A stretch of DNA of 64,000 bases, taken from Ereboglobus sp. Lineage in GTDB: Bacteria > Verrucomicrobiota > Verrucomicrobiia > Opitutales > Opitutaceae. The translations under genes were made by a program, and so were the position numbers. Position 1 is the stretch's first letter. Each line of letters starts with the position of its first letter. Below the pieces are notes generated by a model that saw only the letters and a program-made list of their open reading frames with translations, was not told where the DNA came from and searched no databases. Positions 26,144 through 33,710 of this stretch are shown here, piece after piece. The stretch lies in NCBI GenBank assembly GCA_029974595.1, contig JARKRC010000067.1, positions 1 to 64,000 of the forward strand, in the 5' to 3' direction.

Positions 26144-26172
26144 TTCCTACGTGCGTTGATTCGCGGTAGGAA
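26144..26172 (-). promoter_or_regulatory. Expression platform: stem that hides the crcB ribosome site
   Basis: UUCCUAC, part of the aptamer's conserved 3' end, is exactly complementary to GUAGGAA, which contains the AGGA ribosome site of crcB (5 bases before AUG). Aptamer folding and this stem exclude each other, implying translational ON switching by fluoride. Confidence 0.7.
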
Positions 26173-26241
26173 TCATCAGCACCGGCTTTCGCCGGGCGGT
26201 TTTCCCATCCTCCGTGGACGGGACGGCAGGAATCCATTGCC
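26161..26241 (-). promoter_or_regulatory. Fluoride riboswitch (crcB motif) aptamer
   Basis: Read on the minus strand: first stem-loop GGCAAUGGAUUCCUGCC (compare the GG-n-GAUGG-n-UUC-n-CC consensus), a variable hairpin CCCGUCC/GGAUGGG, the conserved AACCGC, a GNRA-capped stem CCGGC-GAAA-GCCGG, and GCUGAUGAUUCCUACC, which carries the highly conserved UGAUG-n5-UAC. The pseudoknot GGAUU/AUUCC would pair at 4 of 5 positions with one U·U mismatch. Location 22 bases before the crcB start supports the call. Confidence 0.85.
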
Positions 26242-26326
26242 GTTGCGCCAACCCTGAATCACACCGGTTTGTTTTCAAGAACAAAGGATTTCGCCCTCCC
26301 CCGCTTCAATCGCGCGAGCCTCGCAA

Positions 26327-27322
26327 TCACGACGCCAGAATGCCGTCGATCTGCGCGATCTCCGCATCGCTGAAGGCCGTGTTTTTTAATGCGCCGAGAT
26401 TGTCGTCGATTTGTTTCGTCTTGCTCGCGCCGATCAGCGCGGTCGTCACGGCCGGCTGGCGCAGCACCCACGCGAGCGCGAATTGCGCGAGCGACTGGCC
26501 GCGGGCTTTCGCCATTTCGTTGAGCGCGCGGAGCTGAACGAGCTTCGCATCCGTGATGTGCTCCGGTTTCAAAAAACGCGGATCGTGCCCCGCGCGCGAG
26601 TCGGCGGGAATGCCGTTCAGGTAGCGATCCGTGAGCAGGCCTTGCGCGAGCGGGCAGAACGGGATGCAGCCGATCCCCTCCTTCGCGAGCACGTCAAGCA
26701 GGCCGCGCTCCGGCGTGCGTTCATACATGTGATAGCGCGGCTGATGAATGAGGCACGGCGTGCCGAGCCCGCGCAAAATCTCCGCGGCCTTCGTAGTCTG
26801 CTCGGGATTGTAATTCGAGAGGCCCGCGTAGAGCGCCTTGCCGCTGCGCACCGAGTAGGCGAGCGCGCCCATTGTTTCCTCAAGCGGCGTCTCCGGATCG
26901 AAGCGGTGCGAATAAAAAATATCCACGTAATCGAGCCCGAGGCGGCGCAGGCTTTGGTCGAGCGAGGCGAGCACGTATTTGCGCGACCCCCATTCGCCGT
27001 AAGGCCCGCCCCACATGAGATAACCGGCCTTCGTCGAAATGATAAGTTCGTCGCGATGCGCGGCGAGATCCTCGCGCAGAATGCGCCCGAAATTGATCTC
27101 CGCGCTGCCGGGCGGCGGCCCGTAGTTGTTGGCGATGTCGAAATGCGTGATGCCCCGGTCGAACGCGTGCAGGATGAGCGTGCGCGCGTTTTCAAACAGG
27201 ACATTGTCGCCAAAATTATGCCAGAGGCCGAGCGAGAGGCGCGGCAGTTTCAGTCCGCTGCGCCCGCAGCGTTTGTAGAGCGAGGGATCGGAGTAGCGCG
27301 AAGAATCGGGAATGTAGGTCAT
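26327..27322 (-). CDS. gpr: Aldo/keto reductase, YghZ/GPR type
   Basis: 331 aa. MTYIPDSSRYSDPSLYKRCGRSGLKLPRLSLGLWHNFGD is the YghZ-group start; ITHFDIANNYGPPPGSAE holds the catalytic Asp and Tyr, STKAGY the Lys, and DIFYSHRFDP the His. The C-terminal LIGASKTKQIDDNL is the NADP site. E. coli YghZ reduces L-glyceraldehyde 3-phosphate and methylglyoxal. Substrate here is inferred. It follows the DUF480 gene by 34 bases on the same strand. Confidence 0.92.
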   Translation of the reverse strand: MTYIPDSSRYSDPSLYKRCGRSGLKLPRLSLGLWHNFGDNVLFENARTLILHAFDRGITHFDIANNYGPPPGSAEINFGRILREDLAAHRDELIISTKAGYLMWGGPYGEWGSRKYVLASLDQSLRRLGLDYVDIFYSHRFDPETPLEETMGALAYSVRSGKALYAGLSNYNPEQTTKAAEILRGLGTPCLIHQPRYHMYERTPERGLLDVLAKEGIGCIPFCPLAQGLLTDRYLNGIPADSRAGHDPRFLKPEHITDAKLVQLRALNEMAKARGQSLAQFALAWVLRQPAVTTALIGASKTKQIDDNLGALKNTAFSDAEIAQIDGILAS

Positions 27323-27356
27323 GGTGGATTGGTGACAAAAAAGAGTTTGCGAAATC

Positions 27357-28025
27357 TCACGCGCCGCCAAGCGCCTTGTGAAGTGTTTCGAGTTCGCTCC
27401 GCAAACGCGCGACCTCGGTCTCAAGCGCGGCAAGCCGTTGCTCGACTTCCGGAGGAAGCGTTTGGGTGACGGTCACGGGCGCGGCGGCAACGGCATCCGC
27501 GATAGGTTCGCCCGTGAGGAGTTGCGCCCAGCGCGCCTCTTTTTGCCCGCGTTGCGGCGGCAGTTTGCGCGTGAGCGGCTCGGCAAGGACGGACATGTCG
27601 GCGAGCACCTGCTCGACCTCCGACGCGCTCGCGGGCATCGCCGCCATGCGCTCGCCGCGCGTGCGAAGCTCCGCCGTAGTTTGCGAGCCGCGCAAGAGCA
27701 GCTCGGCCAGCAGAACGCGCGCGACCGGTTCGAGCGGATACACGGCGTCGAGCGTGTGCCTGAATTTCGCGACGCGCGCCTCGGCTCCGGCGAAGTGCGT
27801 GACGAGGCGCTTCTGCCGCAAGCCGTCGAGCGCGTGCTCGACGTCCTCGTGCGTGGCGCTGATGACCGGGTCCCGGTTGCTGCGCTGGTTGGCGGCGTTG
27901 ACGAGCGCGTTGAGCGTGAGCGGATACACGTCGGGCGTCGTCAGCTCCTTCTCGATGAGGCACCCGAGCACCCGGGCTTCGAGCGGGGAAAGAAACGCGG
28001 AGGCTTCGGGAACGTCGTTGGTCAT
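27357..28025 (-). CDS. DUF480 (YceH-like) winged-helix protein
   Basis: 222 aa. FLSPLEARVLGCLIEKELTTPDVYPLTLNALVNAANQRSNRDPV is the hallmark of the DUF480/YceH family; two winged-helix-like repeats follow (VEHALDGLRQKRLV; LLRGSQTTAELRTR) and a C-terminal coiled coil (LAALETEVARLRSELETLHK). Function unknown in the family. Start MTNDVPEAS is chosen among close ATGs. It lies 45 bases after the TonB receptor stop and may be read from the same transcript. Confidence 0.9.
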   Translation of the reverse strand: MTNDVPEASAFLSPLEARVLGCLIEKELTTPDVYPLTLNALVNAANQRSNRDPVISATHEDVEHALDGLRQKRLVTHFAGAEARVAKFRHTLDAVYPLEPVARVLLAELLLRGSQTTAELRTRGERMAAMPASASEVEQVLADMSVLAEPLTRKLPPQRGQKEARWAQLLTGEPIADAVAAAPVTVTQTLPPEVEQRLAALETEVARLRSELETLHKALGGA

Positions 28026-28070
28026 GCGCGCAAGCATCGACGCGCCCATGACCCGGCGCAAGTGCGTTGC

Positions 28071-30113
28071 TCAAAAAACAAGCCGCACGCCAAGCGTCAC
28101 GTCACATCCCGGGAGCGGCGCGATGTCCTTGAGGAACGAAACATGGTTGCGCGCCTCCTGGTCGGCGAGATTCGTGCCGCGAACAAAGAGCTCGCACTCG
28201 ACGCCCCTGCCGGACGCAACGCGCCATTCCACGTGCGCGCCGAGCAGGCCGTAGCCGGCGGTCGGCGTTTCGCCGGGCGCGAGATTGCGGGCGCGCGCGA
28301 CTGTCTGCACGCCGAGGCCGGCGGAAAGCGCGGGGCTGTGATATTCGAGCGCCAGGCCTGCGCGGTTTGGCGTGATGCGCGGAAGCGATTCGCGCGCCGT
28401 GCGATCCTCGGCGCGTACGGTGTCAGCCGTGAATTCGAGATCGAGCGAGTGCGATTTTGATTCGTGCAGGTGCAAGACCAATTCGAGCTCGGCGCCATAA
28501 AAAAGTGCGTCGCGTTGCGTGTAGGCGTATTCGGGCATGTCGTCGCGAATCGCGCCGGTCGCCTGCTCAAAAATAAACCCTTCGAAGCGGTTCGCAAAAA
28601 CGGCCAGCGCGCCGGTGACGCGACCGCGTTTGCGCCGCAGTCCGATGTCGATGCCGAGCGATTTTTCATGGGCGAGATTAGGATCTCCGATCTCGTAGGC
28701 ATTTGTGCCGGCATGCGGACCGTCCGCAAAAAGCTCCTGCGCGCCGGGCGCGCGTTCCGAGCGGGCAAACGAGGCGCCGAGCGTCCATGTCTTGGCGTGG
28801 TCGAGCGCGAGCACCGCGCCGAGCGAGGCGCTCCACACGCTGTCGTTGCGGCGCGCGCCTCCGGTCGAGATTTTCTGCTCCCCGGCGCGCGCGCCGAATT
28901 GCAAAGTGAGCGGCTGGAGCGGCAGTTCCTCGAAGAGAAACACGGCGGTATTCTGCGTGAGCGAAGGCGGAACAAACGCCTCCTCGCCGAATGCGGAAAA
29001 ATCGCTGCGCGTGTATTGAAAGCCCCACGCGCCGTCGAAGCGGCCGGCAAGTTTTTCGTGCAGGAGCTCAAGGCGGCCCTCGAATCCTTTGTTTTTGAAA
29101 ACGGTGCCTGTTTCAGCACCCTCAAACTCGGTGTGTTTGTAATCGGCGGCGGCAAGTTTTGCACGCGCGCCGCTGAAAATGCCAAAGGGCCGCGCCAGCT
29201 CCCCGGCAAAATCATAGCTGCGCTCAACCAGCCTGATGGTCACGTCGTGCCCGTGCTCATGTTCATGTTCGTGTTCGTGCTCGTGTTCGTGTTCGTGTTC
29301 GTGTTCGTGCTCATCGTGGTGCGTGTGGCCGGCGACGCCGTATTCCGTTTCAAAGCGCCGCGCGGAAATGCCCGCGTATCCCTGATTGGATACAAACGAA
29401 AAACCCCCGCTGTAAGCCGTCGTGCTCACGGCGCTGTTTTCCAGCGTGCCGCCGCCGGGCAGGCGCATGTCATCCGCATCGCGGCGCAGGCCCTCGGCGT
29501 GCCACGCGAGCGACGAAGCGAGCGCGCCGTCGAACGCGGCGACGCCCGTCCATTCGCCCGCAGCGGTGCCATGACGGCCCTCGACGCGTCCGGTGATCGC
29601 CGAGGCGGGCATCGCGTCGGGAATGCGCGCATCCATGACGTTGACGATGCCGCCGACGGCATTGCTGCCGTAAAGGAGCGTGGCCGGGCCGCGCACAACC
29701 TCGATGCGGCGCGCGAGGAGCGGTTCGATGGCGACGGCATGGTCGGGACTGGCGACAGAGGCGTCGATTACGCCGGCGCCGTTGTTGAGCACGCGCACGC
29801 GATCGCCGCCGAGCCCGCGAATCACGGGACGGCTTGCGCCCGGACCGAACCAGGTCGATGCGATGCCGGGCTGCCCGTCGAGCGTGGCGCCGAGCGAGGA
29901 TTGCCGGGCGATCAGGAGATTTTGCCCGGCGAGGACATTGGTGGCGGAGGCAAGCTCCGCCTGGTCGCGTGAAAACGGAGACGCGGTGACGATGTAGTTT
30001 TCCATGCGGACGGGTTCGTCCGCGTGATTTTGCGCGCTGGCCGTGGCGAGCGCGGAGAGCGAAATTGAAAGAATGAGTGTGGAACGGGAAAGAGTTGAAA
30101 AGTGTGTGTACAT
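28071..30113 (-). CDS. TonB-dependent outer-membrane receptor with His-rich loop, probably for zinc
   Basis: 680 aa. Signal peptide (about 28 residues, ending TASAQ), TonB-box-like MENYIVTAS, plug domain (RPVIRGLGGDRVRVLNNG; RIEVVRGPATLLYGSNAVGGIVNV) and a 22-strand type barrel. A loop at about residues 264-290 is a run of Glu-His pairs ending HGHD, as in ZnuD-like receptors, so zinc or a related metal is the likely cargo. It is preceded by a small His-rich exported protein in the same direction. The DNA of the His loop is a hexamer tandem repeat that could change length without shifting frame. Confidence 0.88.
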   Translation of the reverse strand: MYTHFSTLSRSTLILSISLSALATASAQNHADEPVRMENYIVTASPFSRDQAELASATNVLAGQNLLIARQSSLGATLDGQPGIASTWFGPGASRPVIRGLGGDRVRVLNNGAGVIDASVASPDHAVAIEPLLARRIEVVRGPATLLYGSNAVGGIVNVMDARIPDAMPASAITGRVEGRHGTAAGEWTGVAAFDGALASSLAWHAEGLRRDADDMRLPGGGTLENSAVSTTAYSGGFSFVSNQGYAGISARRFETEYGVAGHTHHDEHEHEHEHEHEHEHEHEHEHGHDVTIRLVERSYDFAGELARPFGIFSGARAKLAAADYKHTEFEGAETGTVFKNKGFEGRLELLHEKLAGRFDGAWGFQYTRSDFSAFGEEAFVPPSLTQNTAVFLFEELPLQPLTLQFGARAGEQKISTGGARRNDSVWSASLGAVLALDHAKTWTLGASFARSERAPGAQELFADGPHAGTNAYEIGDPNLAHEKSLGIDIGLRRKRGRVTGALAVFANRFEGFIFEQATGAIRDDMPEYAYTQRDALFYGAELELVLHLHESKSHSLDLEFTADTVRAEDRTARESLPRITPNRAGLALEYHSPALSAGLGVQTVARARNLAPGETPTAGYGLLGAHVEWRVASGRGVECELFVRGTNLADQEARNHVSFLKDIAPLPGCDVTLGVRLVF
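29253..29316. repeat. Hexanucleotide tandem repeat encoding (EH)n
   Basis: About ten imperfect units of gtgttc/gtgctc/atgttc on the plus strand, encoding Glu-His pairs in the receptor. Interruptions (gtgctc, atgttc) suggest an old array. Unit size keeps the reading frame. Confidence 0.9.
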
Positions 30114-30207
30114 AGTGAGTGCGGGTTGAATGATGCGGTTTCCGGATACGCCCAAGCGATGCGCAGACGTGTCAAAGCACGCCGCGTTTTTCATCACACG
30201 GGCAAAA

Positions 30208-30528
30208 CTACGCCAGCGACGGCGGCCCGCACTGCAAGGGCAGCAAATGCCTGGGACTTGCAATATGAAACACGCCGGTCGGCGCAGGGTAATCCTCGCG
30301 CCATCCGATCATCGCCGCCGGCGCGGCCGCAACCGCTGGCGCAAACGTGACGCCCTGCGCGAGGAAAACAATGGCGCACTCGTGGTCGTCATGATCGGCG
30401 TCGTCGTGCAGGTGTTTGTGCGCAACGGGCGCGGCGGCGAGCAATGCGAGTGTCAGCACGAGCGCGGCCAGCCCCGCCGCGACAAGGCGGCGGAAAAACG
30501 GGAGCGTGACTCGTGGGTGCGTGCGCAT
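30208..30528 (-). CDS. Small exported His-rich protein (DUF2946-like), metal-uptake associated
   Basis: 106 aa. MRTHPRVTLPFFRR, then a hydrophobic segment (residues 13-34) and HKHLHDDADHDDHECAIV with many His/Asp and one Cys, then a Pro/Ala-rich stretch and a short tail ending LQCGPPS. The pattern (HxHLHxDAD...H.CA...FxxG) resembles small periplasmic or membrane proteins next to metal TonB receptors and DUF2946/CopL-like proteins. It lies 94 bases upstream of the receptor. A metal-binding or sensing role is inference. Confidence 0.65.
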   Translation of the reverse strand: MRTHPRVTLPFFRRLVAAGLAALVLTLALLAAAPVAHKHLHDDADHDDHECAIVFLAQGVTFAPAVAAAPAAMIGWREDYPAPTGVFHIASPRHLLPLQCGPPSLA

Positions 30529-30577
30529 GGAGGCGTTGACGAGCATCCATGATGCCAAAGTCGTCAAGCGCCGCCGC

Positions 30578-30602
30578 GACACGGGGATGATTTCCGCGTG
30601 TC
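30578..30602. promoter_or_regulatory. Candidate operator dyad between divergent genes
   Basis: GACACG...CGTGTC at the ends of a 25-bp near-palindrome (centre GGATGATTTCC) between the His-rich/TonB operon and DUF1015. Position fits an operator for a metal regulator, but it does not match the proteobacterial Zur box. Speculative. Confidence 0.3.
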
Positions 30603-30674
30603 TTCCAAAAAATTTCTTTGGATTGCGCCCGTCCCGCCGCCCTTGCAGGCTCTCGCCTTTTCCATTTTCCAATC

Positions 30675-31889
30675 ATGAGAATCCGCGCCTTCAAAGGTCT
30701 TGTTCCGAAACCCGAGCTCGCAGCCGAAGTGGCTTGCGTGCCCTACGATGTCGTCAACACGGCGGAGGCCGCCGCGCTTGCCGACGGCAAACCGCACAGT
30801 CTGCTGCGTGTTGACCGCGCCGAGATCGCATTCCCGGCGGGCACCGACATTTACAGCGACCCGATTTACGCAAAGGCGCTCGAAATGTTTCAAAAGCTCC
30901 AGCGTGACGGCGCGCTCGTCCGCGAAACCGAGCCGTGCATCTACGTTTACCAGCAGCAAATGGGCGCGCACACACAGCGCGGCATCGTGACGCTCATGCA
31001 TGTCGATGATTACGACGCGGAGCTGATCAAGAAGCACGAGAAGACGCGCAAGGACAAGGAGGACGACCGCACGCGCCTCATCGACACGATCAGCGCCAAC
31101 ACCGGCCCGGTGTTCCTCACCTATCGCGACGCGCCCGCCGTCACCGCGCTCGTCAATGCGAAGACCGCCGAAAAACCGCTCCACGATTTCACCGCGCCCG
31201 ACGGCATCCGCCACACGTTCTGGCGCGTCGCCGGCGGCGCCGAGTGGATCTCGGCGTTTGGCGCCGTGCCCGTCACGTATATCGCCGACGGCCACCACCG
31301 CGTCGCGTCCGCCGCGCGCGTCGCCCGCCTTCGCCGCTCGCGCAACCCGAAACACAACGGCGCCGAGGACTACAACTGGTTCCTCTCCGTGCTCTTCCCC
31401 GCGAGCGAGCTGAAAATCCTTCCCTACAACCGCATCGTCGCCGACCTGAACGGACGCACGCCCGAGGCGTTTCTCGCCGAGGTGAAAACCGTGTTCGGCC
31501 TTGAGGAAAACGCGAACCCGTCGCCCGACGCGATTGGCCGCGTGAGCATGTATCTCGGTGGAAAATGGCATGGCCTGCGCTGCCCCGCCGACCCGAAGGC
31601 CGGCCCCGTTGACCGTCTCGACGTCAGCGTGCTGCAAAACCGCCTCCTCGCGCCCATCCTCGGCATCGACGATCCGCGCACGAGCAAGCGCATCGACTTC
31701 GTCGGCGGCATCCGCGGCACGGCGGAATTGACCAGGCGCGTTGACCGCGACGGCGGCGTGGCATTTTCGATGTATCCGGTGACAATCGGGCAGCTCATGG
31801 ACATCGCCGACGCCGGCGAAATCATGCCGCCGAAGAGCACATGGTTTGAGCCGAAACTGCGCTCGGGCCTCGCCATCCACACCTTTTGA
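30675..31889 (+). CDS. DUF1015 family protein
   Basis: 404 aa. MRIRAFKGLVPKPELAAEVACVPYDVVNTAEAAALA is the standard DUF1015 start, followed by TLMHVDDYDAELIKKHEKTR, YIADGHHRVASA near 215, FLSVLFPASELKILPYNR and the terminal VTIGQLMDIADAGEIMPPKSTWFEPKLRSGL. The family is wide in bacteria and sometimes neighbours serine metabolism; it resembles the ParB/Srx nuclease-kinase superfamily. Function here unknown. The start codon at 30675 fits the conserved opening. A strong terminator overlaps its stop. Confidence 0.92.
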   Translation: MRIRAFKGLVPKPELAAEVACVPYDVVNTAEAAALADGKPHSLLRVDRAEIAFPAGTDIYSDPIYAKALEMFQKLQRDGALVRETEPCIYVYQQQMGAHTQRGIVTLMHVDDYDAELIKKHEKTRKDKEDDRTRLIDTISANTGPVFLTYRDAPAVTALVNAKTAEKPLHDFTAPDGIRHTFWRVAGGAEWISAFGAVPVTYIADGHHRVASAARVARLRRSRNPKHNGAEDYNWFLSVLFPASELKILPYNRIVADLNGRTPEAFLAEVKTVFGLEENANPSPDAIGRVSMYLGGKWHGLRCPADPKAGPVDRLDVSVLQNRLLAPILGIDDPRTSKRIDFVGGIRGTAELTRRVDRDGGVAFSMYPVTIGQLMDIADAGEIMPPKSTWFEPKLRSGLAIHTF

Positions 31890-31915
31890 AAAGCCTGAAG
31901 ACCTTCAGGCTTTTT
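31889..31915 (+). terminator. Intrinsic terminator after DUF1015
   Basis: AAAAGCCTGAA, loop GACC, TTCAGGCTTTT: a perfect 11-bp stem with a T-run, starting at the last base of the stop codon and ending only 7 bases before the candidate preQ1 aptamer. Confidence 0.9.
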
Positions 31916-31922
31916 CACCAAT

Positions 31923-31956
31923 GCGGTTTCAACCACCCGCTAAAACAAAATTGAAC
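31923..31956 (+). promoter_or_regulatory. Candidate preQ1-I riboswitch
   Basis: The 34 bases before yhhQ fold as an H-type pseudoknot of preQ1-I shape. P1 is GCGG (31923-31926) with CCGC (31937-31940); the loop is UUUCAACCA; C31936 stands where the ligand-pairing cytosine belongs (the conserved ACCC). An A-rich strand UAAAACAAAA follows, and P2 is UCAA (31929-31932) with UUGA (31951-31954). P2's 3' strand lies 3 bases before AUG, so ligand binding would block initiation. The downstream gene family imports queuosine precursors, which supports the call. Confidence 0.7.
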
Positions 31957-32532
31957 ATGAACAATAATTCACCTGATGCCGCCGCGGGCGGCTCTTCATC
32001 GGCGCGTTTTGCGCTGCCCGTCCTGAGCATGGCGGGCGTTGTGCTGCTCTCAAACATCCTCGTCCAATACCCGATCAACGACTGGCTGACCTACGGCGCG
32101 TTTTCGTACCCGCTCACCTATTTCGTGACCGACGTGTGCAATCGCTGGGCCGGCCCCGCCCTCGCCCGCCGCGTCGCATGGGCGGGCTTCGTGACCGGCG
32201 TCGTGCTGTCGTTTGTGTTTCAAATCGAATGGCGCGTCGCGCTGGCGTCGGGCACGGCGTTCATCGTGTCGCAACTGCTCGACATCGCAGTGTTCAACCA
32301 GCTCCGCAAAAAAACGTGGTGGAAAGCGCCGCTGTGGGGCTCAAGCGCGGCGTCGGTGATCGACACGGCGATTTTCTTCTCGGTGGCTTTCGCGGGGGTC
32401 GAAGGCGTGAACTGGGTGCAACTCGGCGCGGGCGACCTCGCCGTGAAACTCGCGATGGCGATCGTCCTCCTCGCGCCGTTTCGCGTGATGATCGGCTGGC
32501 TGGGCCTCATGCCAAAAAATAAGAAGCGCTGA
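31957..32532 (+). CDS. yhhQ: Queuosine precursor transporter (YhhQ/VUT family)
   Basis: 191 aa with about five or six membrane helices. Family features: ILVQYPINDWLTYGAFSYPLTYFVTDVCNRWAGP (the VUT signature with the DxxN/R pattern), FIVSQLLDIAVFNQLRK and SVIDTAIFFSVAF. YhhQ imports preQ0/preQ1 for queuosine modification of tRNA. The ATG 31957 directly follows the preQ1-I-like RNA. Convergent with a SpoU methyltransferase gene that ends 6 bases away. Confidence 0.9.
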   Translation: MNNNSPDAAAGGSSSARFALPVLSMAGVVLLSNILVQYPINDWLTYGAFSYPLTYFVTDVCNRWAGPALARRVAWAGFVTGVVLSFVFQIEWRVALASGTAFIVSQLLDIAVFNQLRKKTWWKAPLWGSSAASVIDTAIFFSVAFAGVEGVNWVQLGAGDLAVKLAMAIVLLAPFRVMIGWLGLMPKNKKR

Positions 32533-32537
32533 TCTCC

Positions 32538-33356
32538 TTATTTGCGCCGCTGGCGCACGGCCTCGAAAAGCGTGATGATCGTGGCCATCGCGACATTGAG
32601 CGAATCGGCCTGCCCGGCCATCGGGATGCGCACGCACGCGTCGCTTTCGCCCAGCCAGAAATCGCTCAGGCCGTATTGCTCGCTGCCCATCACGATCGCG
32701 AGCGGACCGCGCAAATCCGCATCGTAATGCAGTTCCTGCGCCGACGGCGTCGTGGCCACCGCGCGGATGCCGCGACCGCGCAGCCACGCGCGCACGGGCT
32801 GGCTTTCGGCGATCACCACGGGCACGGAAAAAAGCACGCCCGTCGATGAGCGGACGACGTTGGGATTAAAAATATCCGTCACCGGATCGCACACGATCAC
32901 CGCGTCGATGCCCGCGGCGTCGGCGCTGCGCAAAATCGTGCCGAGGTTGCCGGGTTTTTCGATTGCCTCGACGACGAGCAGGAACGGTGCGGCCTTGCCC
33001 GACAAAAGCGGTTCGAGCGTGTCGAGAGTATTGTGCCACTGCGGCGCGACGGCGAGCAGGCCGTCGGGGCGTTCGCGATAGGCGACTTTTGCAAACGCGT
33101 CCTTCGAAAGTTCGACAATCTGCGCGCCCGCCGCGCGCGCCTCGGCGATGAGCGCGGGCTCGTTTTCACCCAAAAACCACTCGCGGGAAAAATACAGCTC
33201 CGCGAGTTTCAGGTTTTTTTCGAGCGCGCGGCGAATCTGCCGGTAACCCTCGACGAGGAACACGCCCGCCTCGTCGCGCGAACGCCGGTCGCGCAGGCGC
33301 ACGAGTTGTTTGATGCGCGGGTTTTGCAGGCTGGTGATGCGTTCGGCGGCGTTCAT
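32538..33356 (-). CDS. TrmH/SpoU-family RNA 2'-O-methyltransferase
   Basis: 272 aa. The N-terminal substrate-binding part (RIKQLVRLRDRRSRDEAGVFLVEGYRQIRRAL) is followed by the SPOUT core: VEAIEKPGNLGTILRSADAAGIDAVIV (motif 1 Asn and Arg), GPLAIVMGSEQYGLSD (motif 2) and IPMAGQADSLNVAMATIITLFEA (motif 3 knot). It methylates ribose 2'-OH in rRNA or tRNA; the target base is not decided by sequence. Both sequence blocks and length match RlmB/TsnR-like enzymes. Confidence 0.92.
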   Translation of the reverse strand: MNAAERITSLQNPRIKQLVRLRDRRSRDEAGVFLVEGYRQIRRALEKNLKLAELYFSREWFLGENEPALIAEARAAGAQIVELSKDAFAKVAYRERPDGLLAVAPQWHNTLDTLEPLLSGKAAPFLLVVEAIEKPGNLGTILRSADAAGIDAVIVCDPVTDIFNPNVVRSSTGVLFSVPVVIAESQPVRAWLRGRGIRAVATTPSAQELHYDADLRGPLAIVMGSEQYGLSDFWLGESDACVRIPMAGQADSLNVAMATIITLFEAVRQRRK

Positions 33357-33406
33357 TGGACGAGGTGCAGAGGAGACGTTTCCGCGCGCCTCGCGTCAAT
33401 GTCGCA

Positions 33407-33619
33407 TTAAACCCGTTCGCATCGGTGGCCCAGCAGGCGCGCCGGCAGGAGCAGCAGCGATTCGAGCAACGCCAGCACCGCTTTCAGGCACACCGCAAAA
33501 ATCCGGAACGGAATCGAAAGCAGCCACAAAATCGGAATGAGAGGAAGCGCGAGCAAAGCCAGCGGCCAGCAAACCGCCCAGAGAATGCACCACAGAAGAA
33601 GAGTCAGGATGAGTTTCAT
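33407..33619 (-). CDS. Small hydrophobic membrane protein
   Basis: 70 aa: MKLILTLLLWCILWAVCWPLALLALPLIPILWLLSIPF followed by a second hydrophobic stretch and a short basic tail (RLLGHRCERV). Two membrane segments, very Leu/Trp-rich. Neighbours on the same strand are 91 bases upstream (RDD gene) and 50 bases downstream (SpoU). No family is recognised; coding is supported by G/C-rich third positions and a clean signal for two helices. Confidence 0.6.
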   Translation of the reverse strand: MKLILTLLLWCILWAVCWPLALLALPLIPILWLLSIPFRIFAVCLKAVLALLESLLLLPARLLGHRCERV

Positions 33620-33629
33620 GATTTTATTT

Positions 33630-33704
33630 TTTAACCGCGAATGGACGCGAATGAATGCGAATTTTCGGACCGCATTTTCATTCCGCATTCCGCACTCCGC
33701 ATTC
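33630..33704. repeat. Dispersed short repeats
   Basis: gaatggacgcgaatgaatgcgaat at 33,639-33,662 and the run ttccgcattccgcactccgcattcc at 33,680-33,704: tandem short words of the same dispersed-repeat kind as elsewhere in the window. Confidence 0.6.
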
Positions 33705-33710
33705 CCCATT

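Noticed and set aside
29253-29316. CRISPR-like short repeat
   Set aside because: Contiguous hexamer units without spacers, inside a coding region.
30529-30674. Cobalamin riboswitch or Zur box upstream of the TonB operon
   Set aside because: No B12-box sequence and no match to the known proteobacterial Zur palindrome; only a weaker dyad is reported.
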